A stretch of 64,000 bases of DNA from Fulvimonas soli (GCF_003148905.1 NZ_QGHC01000009.1:1-64000); one strand, 5' to 3'. Positions 17,981 through 28,998 are shown, counted from the first letter of the stretch. The notes: generated from the sequence alone by a model not told the origin. A program made the numbers and translations.

Positions 17981-19462
17981 ATGCCGCCTTCCCGCCACTC
18001 CCTGCGCCTGCTGCCCCTGGCCGCCGCCGCGCTGCTCGCCGCCTGCGCTACCGGCGGCTCTCCCCACGGCCGCGCGACGCCGCAGGTGGACGCGCTGTAC
18101 GCACGCCTCGACCAGGCCGGCAAGGGCTACGAGACGGCGCTGCAGCAGGCGCGCGAGGGCGACGGCGCGGCCTCGCAGAAGACCCTGGAAGCCTCGCTGG
18201 ACCAGCTCAAGGACGCCGCCGCGCGCTGCGGCAGCACGCCGGGCTGCGATCCGCAGCGGTTCTTCTCGGTGTTCGACCGCCTGCTGCGCCTGAAGGACGG
18301 CAGCTTCTTCGCCGGCGACGACGACGCGCTGGCCGGCGGCGGCCCGGAATCCGGGCACACCGGCAGCGAGGTCTCGCCGGTGACCGCCGCGCTGCCGGAG
18401 GCGCAGCGCAGCGTGACCCTGCTGCGCGGGCAGAAGCTGTCCGAACTGATCGCGATGAACGGGCCGGTGAAGGCGGCGCTGGAGATGTGGCTGACCCAGT
18501 GGCGGCCGAACCTGATGGACGCCTGGATCAACTACCAGTTCCTGCGCTGGCAGATGTGGCCGCAGTACCAGCAGGCCGACCTGCCGGAGGCGCTGCTGTT
18601 CGGCATCCTGGCCAAGGAGTCCGGCGGCAAGGTGCACGCGGTGTCGCGCTCGGGCGCGGCCGGGCCGCTGCAGTTCATGTACGCCACCGGGCTGCGCTTC
18701 GGCCTGTCCAGCGACGGCGGCTTCGACCAGCGCTTCGACCCGGCGCTGGCCGCGCGCGCCAACGCCGCCTACCTGGACGAGCAGCTGCGCGCCTTCAACA
18801 ACAACCTCGAGCTGACCCTGGCCGCCTACAACGGCGGCGAGGGGCGCATCCGGCGCATGGTGGGCGACGACCCCTCGGTGAGCCTGTACGACCCGAAGAT
18901 CTACGGCCAGCTCTCGCAGGAGACGCGCGAGTACGTGCCGGCGGTGCTGGCGGCGGCCTGGCTGTTCCTGCACCCGGAGAGCTACAACCTGCGCTTCCCG
19001 CGCATCGACGGCGCGCCGGGCAGCGTGACGCTGAAGCGCCCGGCCTCGCTCACCGAGCTCACCGTCTGCCTGGGCTCGGCCGGCGGCATGTACGACGGCT
19101 GGTTCCGCACCCTGCGCAACCTCAACCCGCGCCTCGACCCGCAGGCCGAGCAGCCGGCCGGCAGCCGGCTGGTGGTGCCGAAGGAGCTGGAGAAGGCCTA
19201 CGCCGCGCGCTGCGTGGACGGTCCCTGGCCGATCCTGGCCGGCGACCTGCACAACGCCGTGGTGCCGATGGTGGCCGATCCGCCGGCGCCGGCCCGCGCG
19301 GCGCCGCGCACGCGCAGCTACACCGTGCGGCGCGGCGACACGCTGACCGGCATCGCGCGCAAGAGCGGCTGCGCCGACGTGCAGGACCTGGCCGAGATGA
19401 ACGGGCTCAGGCACCACCGGCTGAAGCCGGGCCAAGTGCTGAAGCTGCCCGTGTGCCGCTGA
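17981..19462 (+). CDS. mltD: Membrane-bound lytic murein transglycosylase D
   Basis: A 493-residue lipoprotein that cleaves peptidoglycan glycan strands with formation of anhydromuramic acid. The lipobox LLAAC places the lipidated Cys at residue 22. The SLT domain has catalytic E213 in AKESGG, the SxSGAAGPLQFM motif, and AAYNGGEGR. A C-terminal LysM domain (YTVRRGDTLTGIARKSG, residues about 447-490) binds peptidoglycan. Only one LysM is present, whereas E. coli MltD has two. It is followed by an inverted repeat; no co-transcribed gene. Confidence 0.92.
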   Translation: MPPSRHSLRLLPLAAAALLAACATGGSPHGRATPQVDALYARLDQAGKGYETALQQAREGDGAASQKTLEASLDQLKDAAARCGSTPGCDPQRFFSVFDRLLRLKDGSFFAGDDDALAGGGPESGHTGSEVSPVTAALPEAQRSVTLLRGQKLSELIAMNGPVKAALEMWLTQWRPNLMDAWINYQFLRWQMWPQYQQADLPEALLFGILAKESGGKVHAVSRSGAAGPLQFMYATGLRFGLSSDGGFDQRFDPALAARANAAYLDEQLRAFNNNLELTLAAYNGGEGRIRRMVGDDPSVSLYDPKIYGQLSQETREYVPAVLAAAWLFLHPESYNLRFPRIDGAPGSVTLKRPASLTELTVCLGSAGGMYDGWFRTLRNLNPRLDPQAEQPAGSRLVVPKELEKAYAARCVDGPWPILAGDLHNAVVPMVADPPAPARAAPRTRSYTVRRGDTLTGIARKSGCADVQDLAEMNGLRHHRLKPGQVLKLPVCR

Positions 19463-19535
19463 GGGTGCGCGCGCCGGCAGTGGACGCCGATCCGCGACGG
19501 CGCGGCATGGTGGGCGTGGGGCGATGGCACCAGGC

Positions 19536-19602
19536 ATCGCGGCCGGAGACCGCTCCCACCAGGCTGGCGAGGCTCCCCGTGGGAGCGGCCTCCGGCCGCG
19601 AT
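19536..19602. repeat. REPIN-like inverted repeat, family 1 copy a
   Basis: Two inverted copies of a 24-25 base GC-rich element (consensus GTGGGAGCGGCCTCCGGCCG) at 19536-19560 and 19579-19602, separated by 18 bases. It lies between convergent mltD and the 145-residue gene. The same element occurs at 31532, 43349, 49991 and 61350. Confidence 0.8.
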
Positions 19603-19727
19603 CGACCTGGCGCGGGACCGCCAGCGGCGCGTCGCATCGCTTCTTTCGCGCTTCCCCGGCGCGCGTGGACGGTTCCCGGCGCGGGAATGTCCTGAAAGGC
19701 TCCGGGGAACCGCCCGCGAAGCGGGGC

Positions 19728-20165
19728 TCAGGCCGCGGCGCCGGTGTTCATCCACTCCTGCACCGGGTCGCCGCCGCGGTGGCTCTCCTTCAGCTCGCGC
19801 ACCACGCGCAGGAGCTGGCGGTGCTGCGCCTGCAGCGCAGCGTGAGTGCAGTCCTTGGTCTCGTGGTAGGCCACCGCCAGCCACAGCGCGATGCCGCGCA
19901 GGGCCACCTCGGGGTTGTCCGACAGCGCCCGCGCGTAGCCGATCTCGGTGCCCTGGCCCCAGGGCAGGTAGCGCGCCTCCGGCGCGGTGCCGTAGAGGTG
20001 CGGAAATTCCATCCGCGAGGCCTGGCCGATCTCGCGCAGGGTCTGGATGCCCAGGCGGGCGCGGGCCTGGCGCGGCAGGGCCTTGATGCAGCGTTCGATC
20101 TCCTTGAACTGGCGGCCCAGCTGGCGGCTGCGGCTCAAGGCGATGAGTTGACTGAATAGGCGCAT
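19728..20165 (-). CDS. Conserved-looking hypothetical protein
   Basis: A 145-residue soluble protein, basic at its N-terminus (LIALSRSRQLGRQFKEIER) and helical throughout, with a central LPWGQGTEIGYARALSDNP and a C-terminal YHETKDCTHAALQAQHRQLL segment rich in His. No family is recognised. Normal codon use and a clean start support a real gene. It is a single gene between a REPIN-like repeat and psd on the same strand. Confidence 0.72.
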   Translation of the reverse strand: MRLFSQLIALSRSRQLGRQFKEIERCIKALPRQARARLGIQTLREIGQASRMEFPHLYGTAPEARYLPWGQGTEIGYARALSDNPEVALRGIALWLAVAYHETKDCTHAALQAQHRQLLRVVRELKESHRGGDPVQEWMNTGAAA

Positions 20166-20278
20166 CGAACTCCCCCGGTTCCGGGTCGCCGCCGGAGGGC
20201 GGCGTCATCAATCCGGCGGGAGCTTAGCCGGAACGGGGCGAGTTTTGTACCTTTCGCGTCACAAAACGACGCAAAACG

Positions 20279-21127
20279 TCATGCCGTGGCCGGGCACAGC
20301 CCCAGCCGCTGGCCGACCCGCACCGGCTGCTGCGGCTCCAGCCGGTCCAGCTCGGCCATGCCCGCGGGCAGCAGCAGGATCACGGTGGAGCCCATGTTGA
20401 AGCGCGCCATCTCGGCGAAGCGCTCCAGCGTGACGCCCTGGCCGGCGAAGGACTTGCGCCGCACCGACGATGCGTAGGGCGGGATCACCAGCCCGTCCCA
20501 TACCGTGGCCACCGAGGACACCAGGATCGCGCCCACCATCACCACCGCGAACGGGCCGCGCGGGCCGTCGAAATGGCACACCAGCCGCTCGTTGCGCGCG
20601 AACAGCCGCGGGATCGCCTCCACCGCGAACGGTGCCACGCTGAAGATGCGGCCGGGCACGTGCACCGTCTCGCGCAGCGTGCCGGCCAGCGGCATGTGCA
20701 CGCGGTGGTAGTCGCGCGGCGACAGGTACACGGTGACGAAGCGGCCGTCGCGGAACGGTGCCGCCGCGGCCTCGTCGGCCAGCAGCTCGGCGGCGGTGTA
20801 CTCCTGCCCCTTGGCCTGGAAGATGCGGCCGTCGACGATCTTCCCCGCCTGGCTGACGCGGCCGTCGGCCGGGCAGAGCAGGGCGGCCGGGTCGGGGTCG
20901 GCCTGCCGCGCGCCGGGGCGCAGCTTGCGGGTGAAGAAGGCGTTGAAGTGCTGGTAGGCCAGCGGGTCGGGCTGCGCCGCCTCGCCCATGTCCACCTGGT
21001 AGTTGCGCACGATGGTGCCGATCAGCCAGTTCTTCCACGGCGCGAAGGTCCAGCGCGTGGCCCAGTAGACCAGCCGCGACAGGAAGCGGTGGGGCAGGAT
21101 GTACTGCAGGAATGCCTTGAAGGTCAT
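20279..21127 (-). CDS. psd: Phosphatidylserine decarboxylase proenzyme
   Basis: A 282-residue proenzyme that makes phosphatidylethanolamine at the inner membrane. The charge-relay residues D88 (PADGRV) and H144 (YHRVHMP) are present. The self-cleavage site reads MGST instead of the usual LGST, giving cleavage between G246 and S247 and a pyruvoyl group from S247. An amphipathic N-terminus ([20 protein letters not shown]) fits membrane association. It is divergent from prmB with a repeat-filled intergenic region. Confidence 0.95.
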   Translation of the reverse strand: MTFKAFLQYILPHRFLSRLVYWATRWTFAPWKNWLIGTIVRNYQVDMGEAAQPDPLAYQHFNAFFTRKLRPGARQADPDPAALLCPADGRVSQAGKIVDGRIFQAKGQEYTAAELLADEAAAAPFRDGRFVTVYLSPRDYHRVHMPLAGTLRETVHVPGRIFSVAPFAVEAIPRLFARNERLVCHFDGPRGPFAVVMVGAILVSSVATVWDGLVIPPYASSVRRKSFAGQGVTLERFAEMARFNMGSTVILLLPAGMAELDRLEPQQPVRVGQRLGLCPATA

Positions 21128-21163
21128 CCGGCCAGTATACGGGCAGCCGCAACCTTCGACCTG

Positions 21164-21280
21164 CGTTCCCTTTCCCTGCGGGAGAGGGGGCGGCAGCCGG
21201 GTGAGGGTACGGGCGGAGCGAAGCAGGTCGGTATTGCCGGACCCTCACCTCCAACCCCTCTCCCGACGGGAGGGGGGCCT
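21164..21280. repeat. CCCTCTCCC-type inverted repeat, copy a
   Basis: A roughly 117-bp element with CCCTTTCCCTGCGGGAGAGG at its left side and CCCCTCTCCCGACGGGAGGG at its right, enclosing GGGTGAGGGT and ACCCTCACCT as inverted inner arms. It lies between divergent psd and prmB. A related copy is at 34774-34929. Confidence 0.75.
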
Positions 21281-21297
21281 AGGGCGTGGCGGCCCCG

Positions 21298-21303
21298 TAT
21301 AAT
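21298..21303 (+). promoter_or_regulatory. Candidate -10 element for prmB
   Basis: An exact TATAAT 39 bases before the prmB GTG, immediately after the CCCTCTCCC-type repeat. No clear -35 hexamer. The repeat therefore lies where upstream promoter sequence would be. Confidence 0.4.
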
Positions 21304-21342
21304 GCACGGCCTTTTTGCCGCGCGCCCGCCAGGACCAGGTCC

Positions 21343-22263
21343 GTGACCGCCGAACTGTCCACCATCATCGACTTCATCCGCTACGGCGCCAGCCGCTTCG
21401 CGGCGGCGGGGCTGACCTTCGGCCACAGCCACGACAACCCGATCGACGAGGCCACCCACCTGGTGCTGGCCAGCCTGCACCTGCCGCCGGACCTGCCGCC
21501 CGCCTACGGCGCCGGCCGGCTCACCGCGGAGGAACGCGAGCGCGTGCTGGCGCTGATCGAGCGGCGCATCGCCGAGCGCCTGCCGGTGGCCTACCTGGTC
21601 GGCGAGGCGTGGTTCGCCGGCCTCAAGTTCAAGAGCGACCGCCGCGCGCTGGTGCCGCGCTCGCCGATCGCCGAGCTGATCGAGAGCGGCTTCTCGCCCT
21701 GGCTGGACGGGCGCCACGTGGAGCGCGCGCTGGACCTGTGCACGGGCTCCGGCTGCATCGGCATCGCCATGGCGGTGCACCGGCCGGACTGGCAGGTGGA
21801 CCTGGTGGACATCAGCGACGAGGCGCTGGCGCTGGCGCGCGAGAACATCGCCTTCCAGCACGTCGGCGACCGCGTCGAGGCGATCAGGTCGGACCTCTTC
21901 GACGGCCTGGCCGGCCGCCGCTACGACCTGATCGTCTCCAATCCGCCCTACGTCACCGAGGACGAATACGCCGCGCTGCCCGGCGAGTACGCGCACGAGC
22001 CCAAGCTCGGCCTCGCCTCGGGCGCGGACGGGCTGGACATCTGCCTGCGCATCCTGGCGGCGGCGCCGGAGCACCTGAGCGAGGACGGCCTGCTGATCGT
22101 GGAGGTGGGCGAGAGCGAGCGGGCGCTGGCCGAGCTGCTGCCGGAGGTCCCGTTCGTGTGGCTGGAGTTCAAGGTCGGGCCGATGGGCATCTTCGCGCTG
22201 GAGCGGCGCGATCTGGTCGAGCACGCGGCGGCGATCCGCGCCGCGGCCGCGGCGCGGCGCTGA
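21343..22263 (+). CDS. prmB: 50S ribosomal protein L3 glutamine methyltransferase
   Basis: A 306-residue SAM-dependent enzyme that N5-methylates a glutamine of ribosomal protein L3. The SAM site is DLCTGSGCIGIA (131-142), the catalytic NPPY is N200-Y203, and the N-terminal helical substrate-binding domain spans residues 1-100. PrmB is preferred over PrmC because of the N-terminal HLVLASLHLPPD-type helix and the PRSPIAELI motif. The GTG at 21343 was chosen as the first start giving the family N-terminus. Confidence 0.93.
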   Translation: MTAELSTIIDFIRYGASRFAAAGLTFGHSHDNPIDEATHLVLASLHLPPDLPPAYGAGRLTAEERERVLALIERRIAERLPVAYLVGEAWFAGLKFKSDRRALVPRSPIAELIESGFSPWLDGRHVERALDLCTGSGCIGIAMAVHRPDWQVDLVDISDEALALARENIAFQHVGDRVEAIRSDLFDGLAGRRYDLIVSNPPYVTEDEYAALPGEYAHEPKLGLASGADGLDICLRILAAAPEHLSEDGLLIVEVGESERALAELLPEVPFVWLEFKVGPMGIFALERRDLVEHAAAIRAAAAARR

Positions 22264-22320
22264 GGGCACCGAGGGGGCGCGCTCCGGCGTTCGGCGGCGC
22301 ATGCCTTCCCCTTGGGACCG

Positions 22321-22395
22321 TCATTCCCGCGCAAGCGGGAATCCATCGTCGGTCCTGCGCAAGAGCCACCTGGATTTCCGCTTGCGCGGGAATGA
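22321..22395. repeat. CATTCCCGC-type inverted repeat, copy a
   Basis: TCATTCCCGCGCAAGCGGGA at 22321-22340 (extending to 22345) is inverted at 22371-22395, with 24 of 25 positions complementary. Each arm is itself a small hairpin. It lies between prmB and the truncated acetyltransferase. Related copies are at 45575 and 60201. Confidence 0.8.
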
Positions 22396-22476
22396 CGGCG
22401 CGCGGTAACGATGGCATGACGCGCAGTAAGCGACGGCATGACCGGACAAGGCATCGCCGCAGCGGAGCGAACATCC

Positions 22477-22824
22477 ATGGAACTGACCACGCCACGGCTG
22501 CGGCTCGACCGCCTGCGCGCCGCCGCCGCCGCGGCGCTGTTCGCCTATCGCGCCGACCCGACAATGGCGCGCTTCCAGGGCTGGCGCCCGGGCGCGATCG
22601 AGGACGCGGCGCGCTTCATCGAGCAGCAGCGGGGCATCGCCTTCGGCGCGCCCGGCAGCTGGTTCCAGTTCGCGCTGCGCCGGCGCGATTCCGGCGAACT
22701 GGCCGGCGACCTCGGCCTGCACTTCGTGGACGAGGCCGCCGTGGAGCTGGGCATCGCCCTGGCGCCGGCGCAGCAGGGCCGCGAGTGGGCGGAGCTCCGG
22801 GCGCCCGGGGCGGATCGCGGGTAA
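22477..22824 (+). pseudogene. C-terminally truncated GNAT acetyltransferase
   Basis: 115 residues resembling the N-terminal two thirds of a RimJ/RimL-type N-acetyltransferase: it begins ELTTPRLRLDRLR, with ADPTMARFQGWRP, FALRRRDSGELAGDLGLHF and GIALAPAQQGR. The last segment is the start of the acetyl-CoA pyrophosphate loop, normally QGRGYATEA. The frame instead runs into an Arg/Ala/Gly tail and stops, so the acetyl-CoA site and last helices are missing. The missing part is not found in other frames before aroC. Probably non-functional. Confidence 0.65.
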
Positions 22825-22860
22825 GCTGTGGCGGTTTCCCCGCCGCCTTCCCGATGCCCC

Positions 22861-23949
22861 GTGTCCAGCAACTCCTTCGGCAAGCTCCTCACCGTCACCA
22901 CCTTCGGCGAAAGCCACGGCCCGGCCATCGGCTGCGTGATCGACGGCTGCCCGCCGGGGCTGGCGCTCGCCGCGGAGGACTTCCGCCACGACCTGGAGCG
23001 CCGCGCCACCGGCCGCAGCCGGCACACCTCGCAGCGGCGCGAGAGCGACGAGGTGGAGATCCTCTCCGGCGTGTACGAGGGCCGCACCACCGGCACGCCG
23101 ATCGCGCTGCTGGTCCGCAACACCGACCCGCGCAGCAAGGACTACGGCGACATCGCGCAGACCTTCCGCCCGGGCCACGCCGACTACACCTACTGGCACA
23201 AGTACGGCATCCGCGACCCGCGCGGCGGCGGCCGTTCCTCCGCGCGCGAGACCACCATGCGCGTGGCGGCCGGGGTGGTCGCCAAGAAATGGCTGGCCGA
23301 GCGCCACGGCGTGCGCGTGCGCGGCCACCTGGCGCAGCTGGGCGAGCTGACCCCGGACGGCTTCGACTGGGAGGCGGTGGAGCAGAACCCGTTCTTCTGG
23401 CCGCACGCTGCGCAGGTGCCGGCGCTGGAGCAGTACATGGACGGGCTGCGCAAGTCCGGCGACTCGGTCGGCGCGCGGGTGGACGTGGTGGCCGAGGGCG
23501 TGCCGCCGGGCTGGGGCGAGCCGGTCTACGGCAAGCTGGACGGCGAGCTCGCCGCCGCGCTGATGTCGATCAACGCGGTCAAGGGCGTGGAGATCGGCGA
23601 CGGCTTCGCCGCGGTGGCGCAGCGCGGCAGCCAGCACCGCGACGAGCTGCAGATGGACGGCTTTACGTCCAATCATGCCGGTGGCATCCTTGGTGGCATC
23701 AGCACCGGCCAGCCGGTCACCGCCTCGGTGGCCTTCAAGCCGACCTCCAGCATCCTGATCCCCGGCCGCAGCGTGAACCTGGCCGGCGAGGCGGTCGAGG
23801 TGGTCACCAAGGGGCGCCACGATCCCTGCGTGGGCATCCGCGCCACCCCCATCGTCGAGGCGATGGTGGCGCTGGTGCTGATGGACCACGCGCTCCGCCA
23901 CCGCGCGCAGTGCGGCGACGTGGGCGAAGTCGCGCCGCGCATCGCCTGA
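22861..23949 (+). CDS. aroC: Chorismate synthase
   Basis: A 362-residue enzyme that converts EPSP to chorismate with reduced FMN, the last shikimate step and the source for Trp synthesis further along the window. The three family signatures are visible: [18 protein letters not shown] near residue 17, the basic [11 protein letters not shown] segment near 125, and [12 protein letters not shown] near residue 275. The GTG start gives the normal length; GTG was chosen because MSSNSFG is the family start. Confidence 0.97.
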   Translation: MSSNSFGKLLTVTTFGESHGPAIGCVIDGCPPGLALAAEDFRHDLERRATGRSRHTSQRRESDEVEILSGVYEGRTTGTPIALLVRNTDPRSKDYGDIAQTFRPGHADYTYWHKYGIRDPRGGGRSSARETTMRVAAGVVAKKWLAERHGVRVRGHLAQLGELTPDGFDWEAVEQNPFFWPHAAQVPALEQYMDGLRKSGDSVGARVDVVAEGVPPGWGEPVYGKLDGELAAALMSINAVKGVEIGDGFAAVAQRGSQHRDELQMDGFTSNHAGGILGGISTGQPVTASVAFKPTSSILIPGRSVNLAGEAVEVVTKGRHDPCVGIRATPIVEAMVALVLMDHALRHRAQCGDVGEVAPRIA

Positions 23950-24028
23950 TGCGGCAACGTTCCCCGGCCGGCGCGGCCCGCGCCGGCCAGCCGCCGGTCC
24001 GCCGGCGGCTCCACCAGTCGGTCGATCG

Positions 24029-25045
24029 ATGAGTAGCAGGAAGAAAGTCTGGGTGTCGCGTCCACTGTTCCCCGACGTGCTGGCGCGGCTGGCCGAGCAC
24101 GCCGAGGTGCAGGCCGAGGCGGTGGAGCGGCGCCACGCGCCGGAGGAGCTGCGCGCGAAGCTGGCCGCGGCGGACGGCGCGATCGTCGGCCTGGCCGACC
24201 GCATCGACGCGGCGGCGCTGGAGGGCAACGCGCGGCTGAGGGTGGTGGCCAACCTCGGCGTGGGCCACGACAACCTCGACCTGGCGGCGCTGACCCGCGC
24301 CGGCATCCTCGCCTGCAACACCCCCGACGTGCTCAACGAGAGCACCGCCGACTACGCCTGGGCGCTGCTGCTGGCCGCGGCGCGCCGGGTCGGCGCGGCC
24401 GAGCGCTGGCTGCGCGCCGGGCACTGGCCGGAGGGCATGCGCTTCGACGACTGGCTGGGCGTGGACCTGCACGGGCGCACGCTCGGCGTCCTCGGCATGG
24501 GCCGGATCGGCCGCGCGGTGGCGCGCCGCGCCGCCGGCTTCGACATGCGCGTGCTCTACCACAACCGCGCGCCGCTGCCCGAGGCGCTGGAGCGCGAGAG
24601 CGGCGGCGCCGAATGGGTGGACAAGGCCACGCTGCTGCGCCAGTCCGACCACCTCGTGCTGGTGCTGCCGTACACGCCGGAAAGCCGCCACGCCATCGGC
24701 GCCGCCGAGCTGGCGCTGATGAAGCCGCGTGCGGTGCTGGTGAACATCGCCCGCGGCGGCATCGTCGACGACGCCGCGCTGGCCGCCGCGCTGCGCGAGG
24801 GCCGGCTGGCCGCGGCGGGGCTGGACGTGTTCGAGGGCGAGCCGCGGGTGCACCCGGACCTGCTCGCGCTCGACAACGTGGTGCTCAGCCCGCACATCGC
24901 CAGCGCCAGCGCCGACGCCCGCCACGCGATGGCGGAGCTGGCGGCCGAGAATGTGCTGGCCGCGCTGGGCCTGGTGCCCGGCCGCCCGCCCGCGCCGCTC
25001 AACCCGGCGGTGCTGGAAGCCGGCCGCCGTGCCCGCAAAACGTGA
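24029..25045 (+). CDS. D-isomer-specific 2-hydroxyacid dehydrogenase
   Basis: A 338-residue NAD(P)H-dependent dehydrogenase, most like glyoxylate/hydroxypyruvate reductases. The dinucleotide motif is GVLGMGRIGRAVA (about residue 154). Catalytic Arg, Glu and His lie in NIARGGIVDD, DVFEGEP and LSPHIASA respectively. The early NLGVGHDNLDL is typical of the family. The exact substrate cannot be assigned. It lies between aroC and asd on the same strand but with 80-115 bp gaps. Confidence 0.9.
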   Translation: MSSRKKVWVSRPLFPDVLARLAEHAEVQAEAVERRHAPEELRAKLAAADGAIVGLADRIDAAALEGNARLRVVANLGVGHDNLDLAALTRAGILACNTPDVLNESTADYAWALLLAAARRVGAAERWLRAGHWPEGMRFDDWLGVDLHGRTLGVLGMGRIGRAVARRAAGFDMRVLYHNRAPLPEALERESGGAEWVDKATLLRQSDHLVLVLPYTPESRHAIGAAELALMKPRAVLVNIARGGIVDDAALAAALREGRLAAAGLDVFEGEPRVHPDLLALDNVVLSPHIASASADARHAMAELAAENVLAALGLVPGRPPAPLNPAVLEAGRRARKT

Positions 25046-25159
25046 AGCCATTCACGCCAGCGGGCGCCGCGTGTTGTTTTGCCTCCCGTCCCGGCTAGAT
25101 TCCCGCTGATGCGGGGAGCGGCCGCGCGGTCCATCCACTCCTCAACGAATCTGGACTCC

Positions 25160-26187
<1,028 letters not shown>

Positions 26188-26188
<1 letters not shown>

Positions 26189-26502
26189 TGCGAAAGCCGT
26201 CCGCCGTCCTCCTGTCGCTGCTGCTGGCCGCCGGCGCGGCGCTGGCGGGCGCGCCGCCGGGGCAGGGCGGCGGCGCGCCGGCGCACGACGTCCGCGGCGT
26301 GCAACGGCAGGTGCGGCGGTCCAGCGCGGAGATCGACCGCCTGCAGCGCCAGGTCGAGCGGCAGGAGGCCAGGAGCCACCAGGCGCAGCAGCGCCTGGCC
26401 GAGCAGGACGATAGAATCGCCGAGCTGCAACGCCAGCTCGAGGCGCTCAAGGCGGGCGCCGCGGCGGCTCCGGCCGGGCGCGCCGCGTCCGGCGGGAAAT
26501 GA
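26188..26502 (+). CDS. Small secreted coiled-coil protein between asd and fimV
   Basis: A 104-residue protein. A signal peptide with core AVLLSLLLAAGAALAGA is followed by a Gly/Pro spacer and a roughly 55-residue coiled coil of heptads (IDRLQRQVERQEARSHQAQ, then DDRIAELQRQLEAL), ending in Ala/Gly. It looks like a periplasmic trimerisation rod. Start and asd stop share one base. The position before fimV, which also has a coiled coil, suggests an envelope role, but that is inference. Confidence 0.78.
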
Positions 26503-26647
26503 GAATGCACGCCAGCAATGCCGCGTAAGCGGCCGTTGCCGCTATTGTTGAGCGGACGCCATATCGCCTAAAGTGGCGCCTCGTTCCGCCAGCCGCCACG
26601 GCGGCGGCGACCGACAAACACACGATGTCAGGGGTGGGGGAACTCGC

Positions 26648-28978
26648 ATGAACCGTTCATTGAAGCTGTCGATGCTGCTGGCGCTCGCGTTGGGCAGCAG
26701 CCAGGCAGCGGCGCTCGAGCTGGGCCAGATCCAGGTGAAGTCCGCGCTGGGCCAGCCGCTGCTCGCCGAGATCCCGCTGACGCCCGCGAACGCGGCCGAG
26801 CTGCAGAACCTGAGCGCGCACCTGGCCTCGCCGGAGGACTTCGCCCGCGCCGGCATCGGCGGCCGGCCAAGCGTCGCGCTGCAGTTCAGCATCGCCGACG
26901 CCGGCCAGGGCAAGGTCATCCGCATCACCAGCAGCGAGGCGGTCAACGATCCCTACCTCGACCTGCTGATCGAGGTGGACAACGCCAGCGGCAAGAGCCT
27001 GCGCGAGTACACCATCCTGCTCGACCCGCCCGGCGGCGCCGCCACGCTGCCGGTGAGCCAGGCGCCCGCCGCGGCCCCGCGCGCAAGCGCGCCGCGCGCT
27101 GCCGCGGCACCGGCGGCGCCCGCGCGTTCCGCCGTGGCGCGTCCCGCGCCGCGGCCGGCGCCGGCCGCCGCCGCCCCGGGCCAGTACGGTCCGGTCAGCC
27201 GCGGCCAGACCCTCTCGGAGATCGCGCGCGCCACCGCGCCGGCGGGGGTGGACACGAACCAGATGCTGCTGGCGCTCAAGCAGGCCAACCCGGATGCGTT
27301 CTACCGCGACAACATCAACGCGCTGAAGAGCGGCGTGGTGCTGCGCGTGCCTTCCGGCCAGGAGGCGCAGGCCACCGCCGCCGCCGCGGCGCTGGCCGAG
27401 GTGCGCCGCCAGAACGAGGCGTGGCGCAGCGGCAGCGCCGCCGCGCCCACCACGGTGGCCGACAACGCCACCCGCGCCGGCGCTTCCAGTGCGCCCACCG
27501 CCGCCGCCGTCGCGGCGGACCGCCTCGCCCTGGTGCCGGCCAGGCAGGGCGGCGGCAGCGCCGGCAGCAGCGGCGGCAAGGACGAGAAGGCCGGCAGCCT
27601 GCGCCAGGAGCTGCTGCGCAGCCAGGAAACCCTGACCACGCTGCAGCAGCAGGGCGCCGAGCTGAAGTCGCGCCTGAAGGACCTGGAGGACATCAACAAC
27701 AAGAACGAGCGCCTGCTCGCGCTGAAGGACAACGAGATCGCCGAGCTGCAGCGCAAGCTGGCCGAGGCGCGCAAGGCGGCGAACCTGCCGCCCGAGCCCG
27801 CCGCCGCGGCCAGCGCGGGCAGGGCGGCCGCGGCGGGCGTCGCCGCTCCGGCCGCTTCCGCCAGCGCCGCGACGGCCGCCGCTGCCGCCGGCAGCGCCGC
27901 GAATCCTGCGGCCGGCGCGCCCGCGCCTGCCGGCAGCAGCGCCGCCGCCGCGGCCGGCGCACCCGCCGGCGCGGCCACCGCAGCGGTCCCTGCGGTGGCG
28001 GCCAAGCCCGCGCCAGTGGCGCCGGCCAAGCCCAAGCCGGCCCCGGCGAAGCCCGCGCCGGCGCCGGTCGAGGAAACGCCGTGGTACATGCAGACCTGGA
28101 CGCTGGCCGCGGCCGGCGGCGCGGTCGTGCTGCTGCTTCTGCTGGCCCTGCTCGGCCGCCGCCGCAAGCCGGCCGCCGCCGCGAAGGGCGGCTCCTCGCT
28201 GGCCGACCGCTTCGGCGCGCTGCCGCCGATCCCGGCCGCGAGCGACGACCCGGACCAGGACGAGCTGCTCGACCAGCTGGCCGAGCATCCGGACGACATC
28301 GGCCTGCACCTGGAGCTGGTCAGCCTGTACTACAGCCGCCGCGACGTGGAGCACTTCGAGGCGGCCGCCGAGGCGATGTACGCGCACGTCGCCGACCCCA
28401 GCCAGCCGGAATGGCAGGACGTGCTGAGCATGGGCCGCGACCTGGCGCCGGAGCACCCGCTGTTCGCCGGCACCGCGCCGGCGGGCGACGAGACGGCGCA
28501 GGAGGACGCGGTGCACGAGGAGGCGCTGCACGCCTTCGATCTCGACCGCTACGCGGCCGAGGACGCCGGGCGCGCGCCGGACGAGCCGGTGGCGCCCTCG
28601 CCGCTGCCGCAGCCGCCGCAGCGGCAGAAGGTCAGCGAGTACCACTTCGACTTCAACCTGACCCCGCCCGCGCCGCCGGCCCCGCGCCCCGCGCCGGACT
28701 TCGACGCGGCGGCGGCCGAGCCGGCCGCCGAGGCCCGCGCCGGGGAGGAAGCGGGCGGCGCCTGGAGCTTCGACGAGCCGGCCGCCGACTTCGACGCCGG
28801 CGCTCCCGCGTTCGGCGAGCTCAGCGACGATCCGGTCGACACCAAGCTCGACCTCGCCCGCGCCTACCTCGACATGGGCGACCACGACGGCGCCCGCGCG
28901 ATGCTGGAGGAAGTGCTGGAGGAAGGCAGCCAGATGCAGAAGGACGTGGCCCACAGGCTGCTCGAAACCCTGCGCTGA
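26648..28978 (+). CDS. fimV: FimV/HubP-type polar landmark protein
   Basis: A 776-residue inner-membrane protein that binds peptidoglycan and organises the cell pole and type IV pili. The signal peptide is followed by the FimV N-terminal domain (LELGQIQVKSALGQPLLAEI) and a LysM domain at about 178-232 (GPVSRGQTLSEIARAT). Next come a coiled coil at about 315-380, a long Ala/Pro-rich linker, a single transmembrane helix near 482-503 and an acidic cytoplasmic part. It ends in the C-terminal FimV motif DTKLDLARAYLDMGD near 727. Domain order is complete. A GTGGGGG site precedes the ATG. Confidence 0.94.
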   Translation: MNRSLKLSMLLALALGSSQAAALELGQIQVKSALGQPLLAEIPLTPANAAELQNLSAHLASPEDFARAGIGGRPSVALQFSIADAGQGKVIRITSSEAVNDPYLDLLIEVDNASGKSLREYTILLDPPGGAATLPVSQAPAAAPRASAPRAAAAPAAPARSAVARPAPRPAPAAAAPGQYGPVSRGQTLSEIARATAPAGVDTNQMLLALKQANPDAFYRDNINALKSGVVLRVPSGQEAQATAAAAALAEVRRQNEAWRSGSAAAPTTVADNATRAGASSAPTAAAVAADRLALVPARQGGGSAGSSGGKDEKAGSLRQELLRSQETLTTLQQQGAELKSRLKDLEDINNKNERLLALKDNEIAELQRKLAEARKAANLPPEPAAAASAGRAAAAGVAAPAASASAATAAAAAGSAANPAAGAPAPAGSSAAAAAGAPAGAATAAVPAVAAKPAPVAPAKPKPAPAKPAPAPVEETPWYMQTWTLAAAGGAVVLLLLLALLGRRRKPAAAAKGGSSLADRFGALPPIPAASDDPDQDELLDQLAEHPDDIGLHLELVSLYYSRRDVEHFEAAAEAMYAHVADPSQPEWQDVLSMGRDLAPEHPLFAGTAPAGDETAQEDAVHEEALHAFDLDRYAAEDAGRAPDEPVAPSPLPQPPQRQKVSEYHFDFNLTPPAPPAPRPAPDFDAAAAEPAAEARAGEEAGGAWSFDEPAADFDAGAPAFGELSDDPVDTKLDLARAYLDMGDHDGARAMLEEVLEEGSQMQKDVAHRLLETLR

Positions 28979-28998
28979 GCCATCCTCCCATCCGACGC

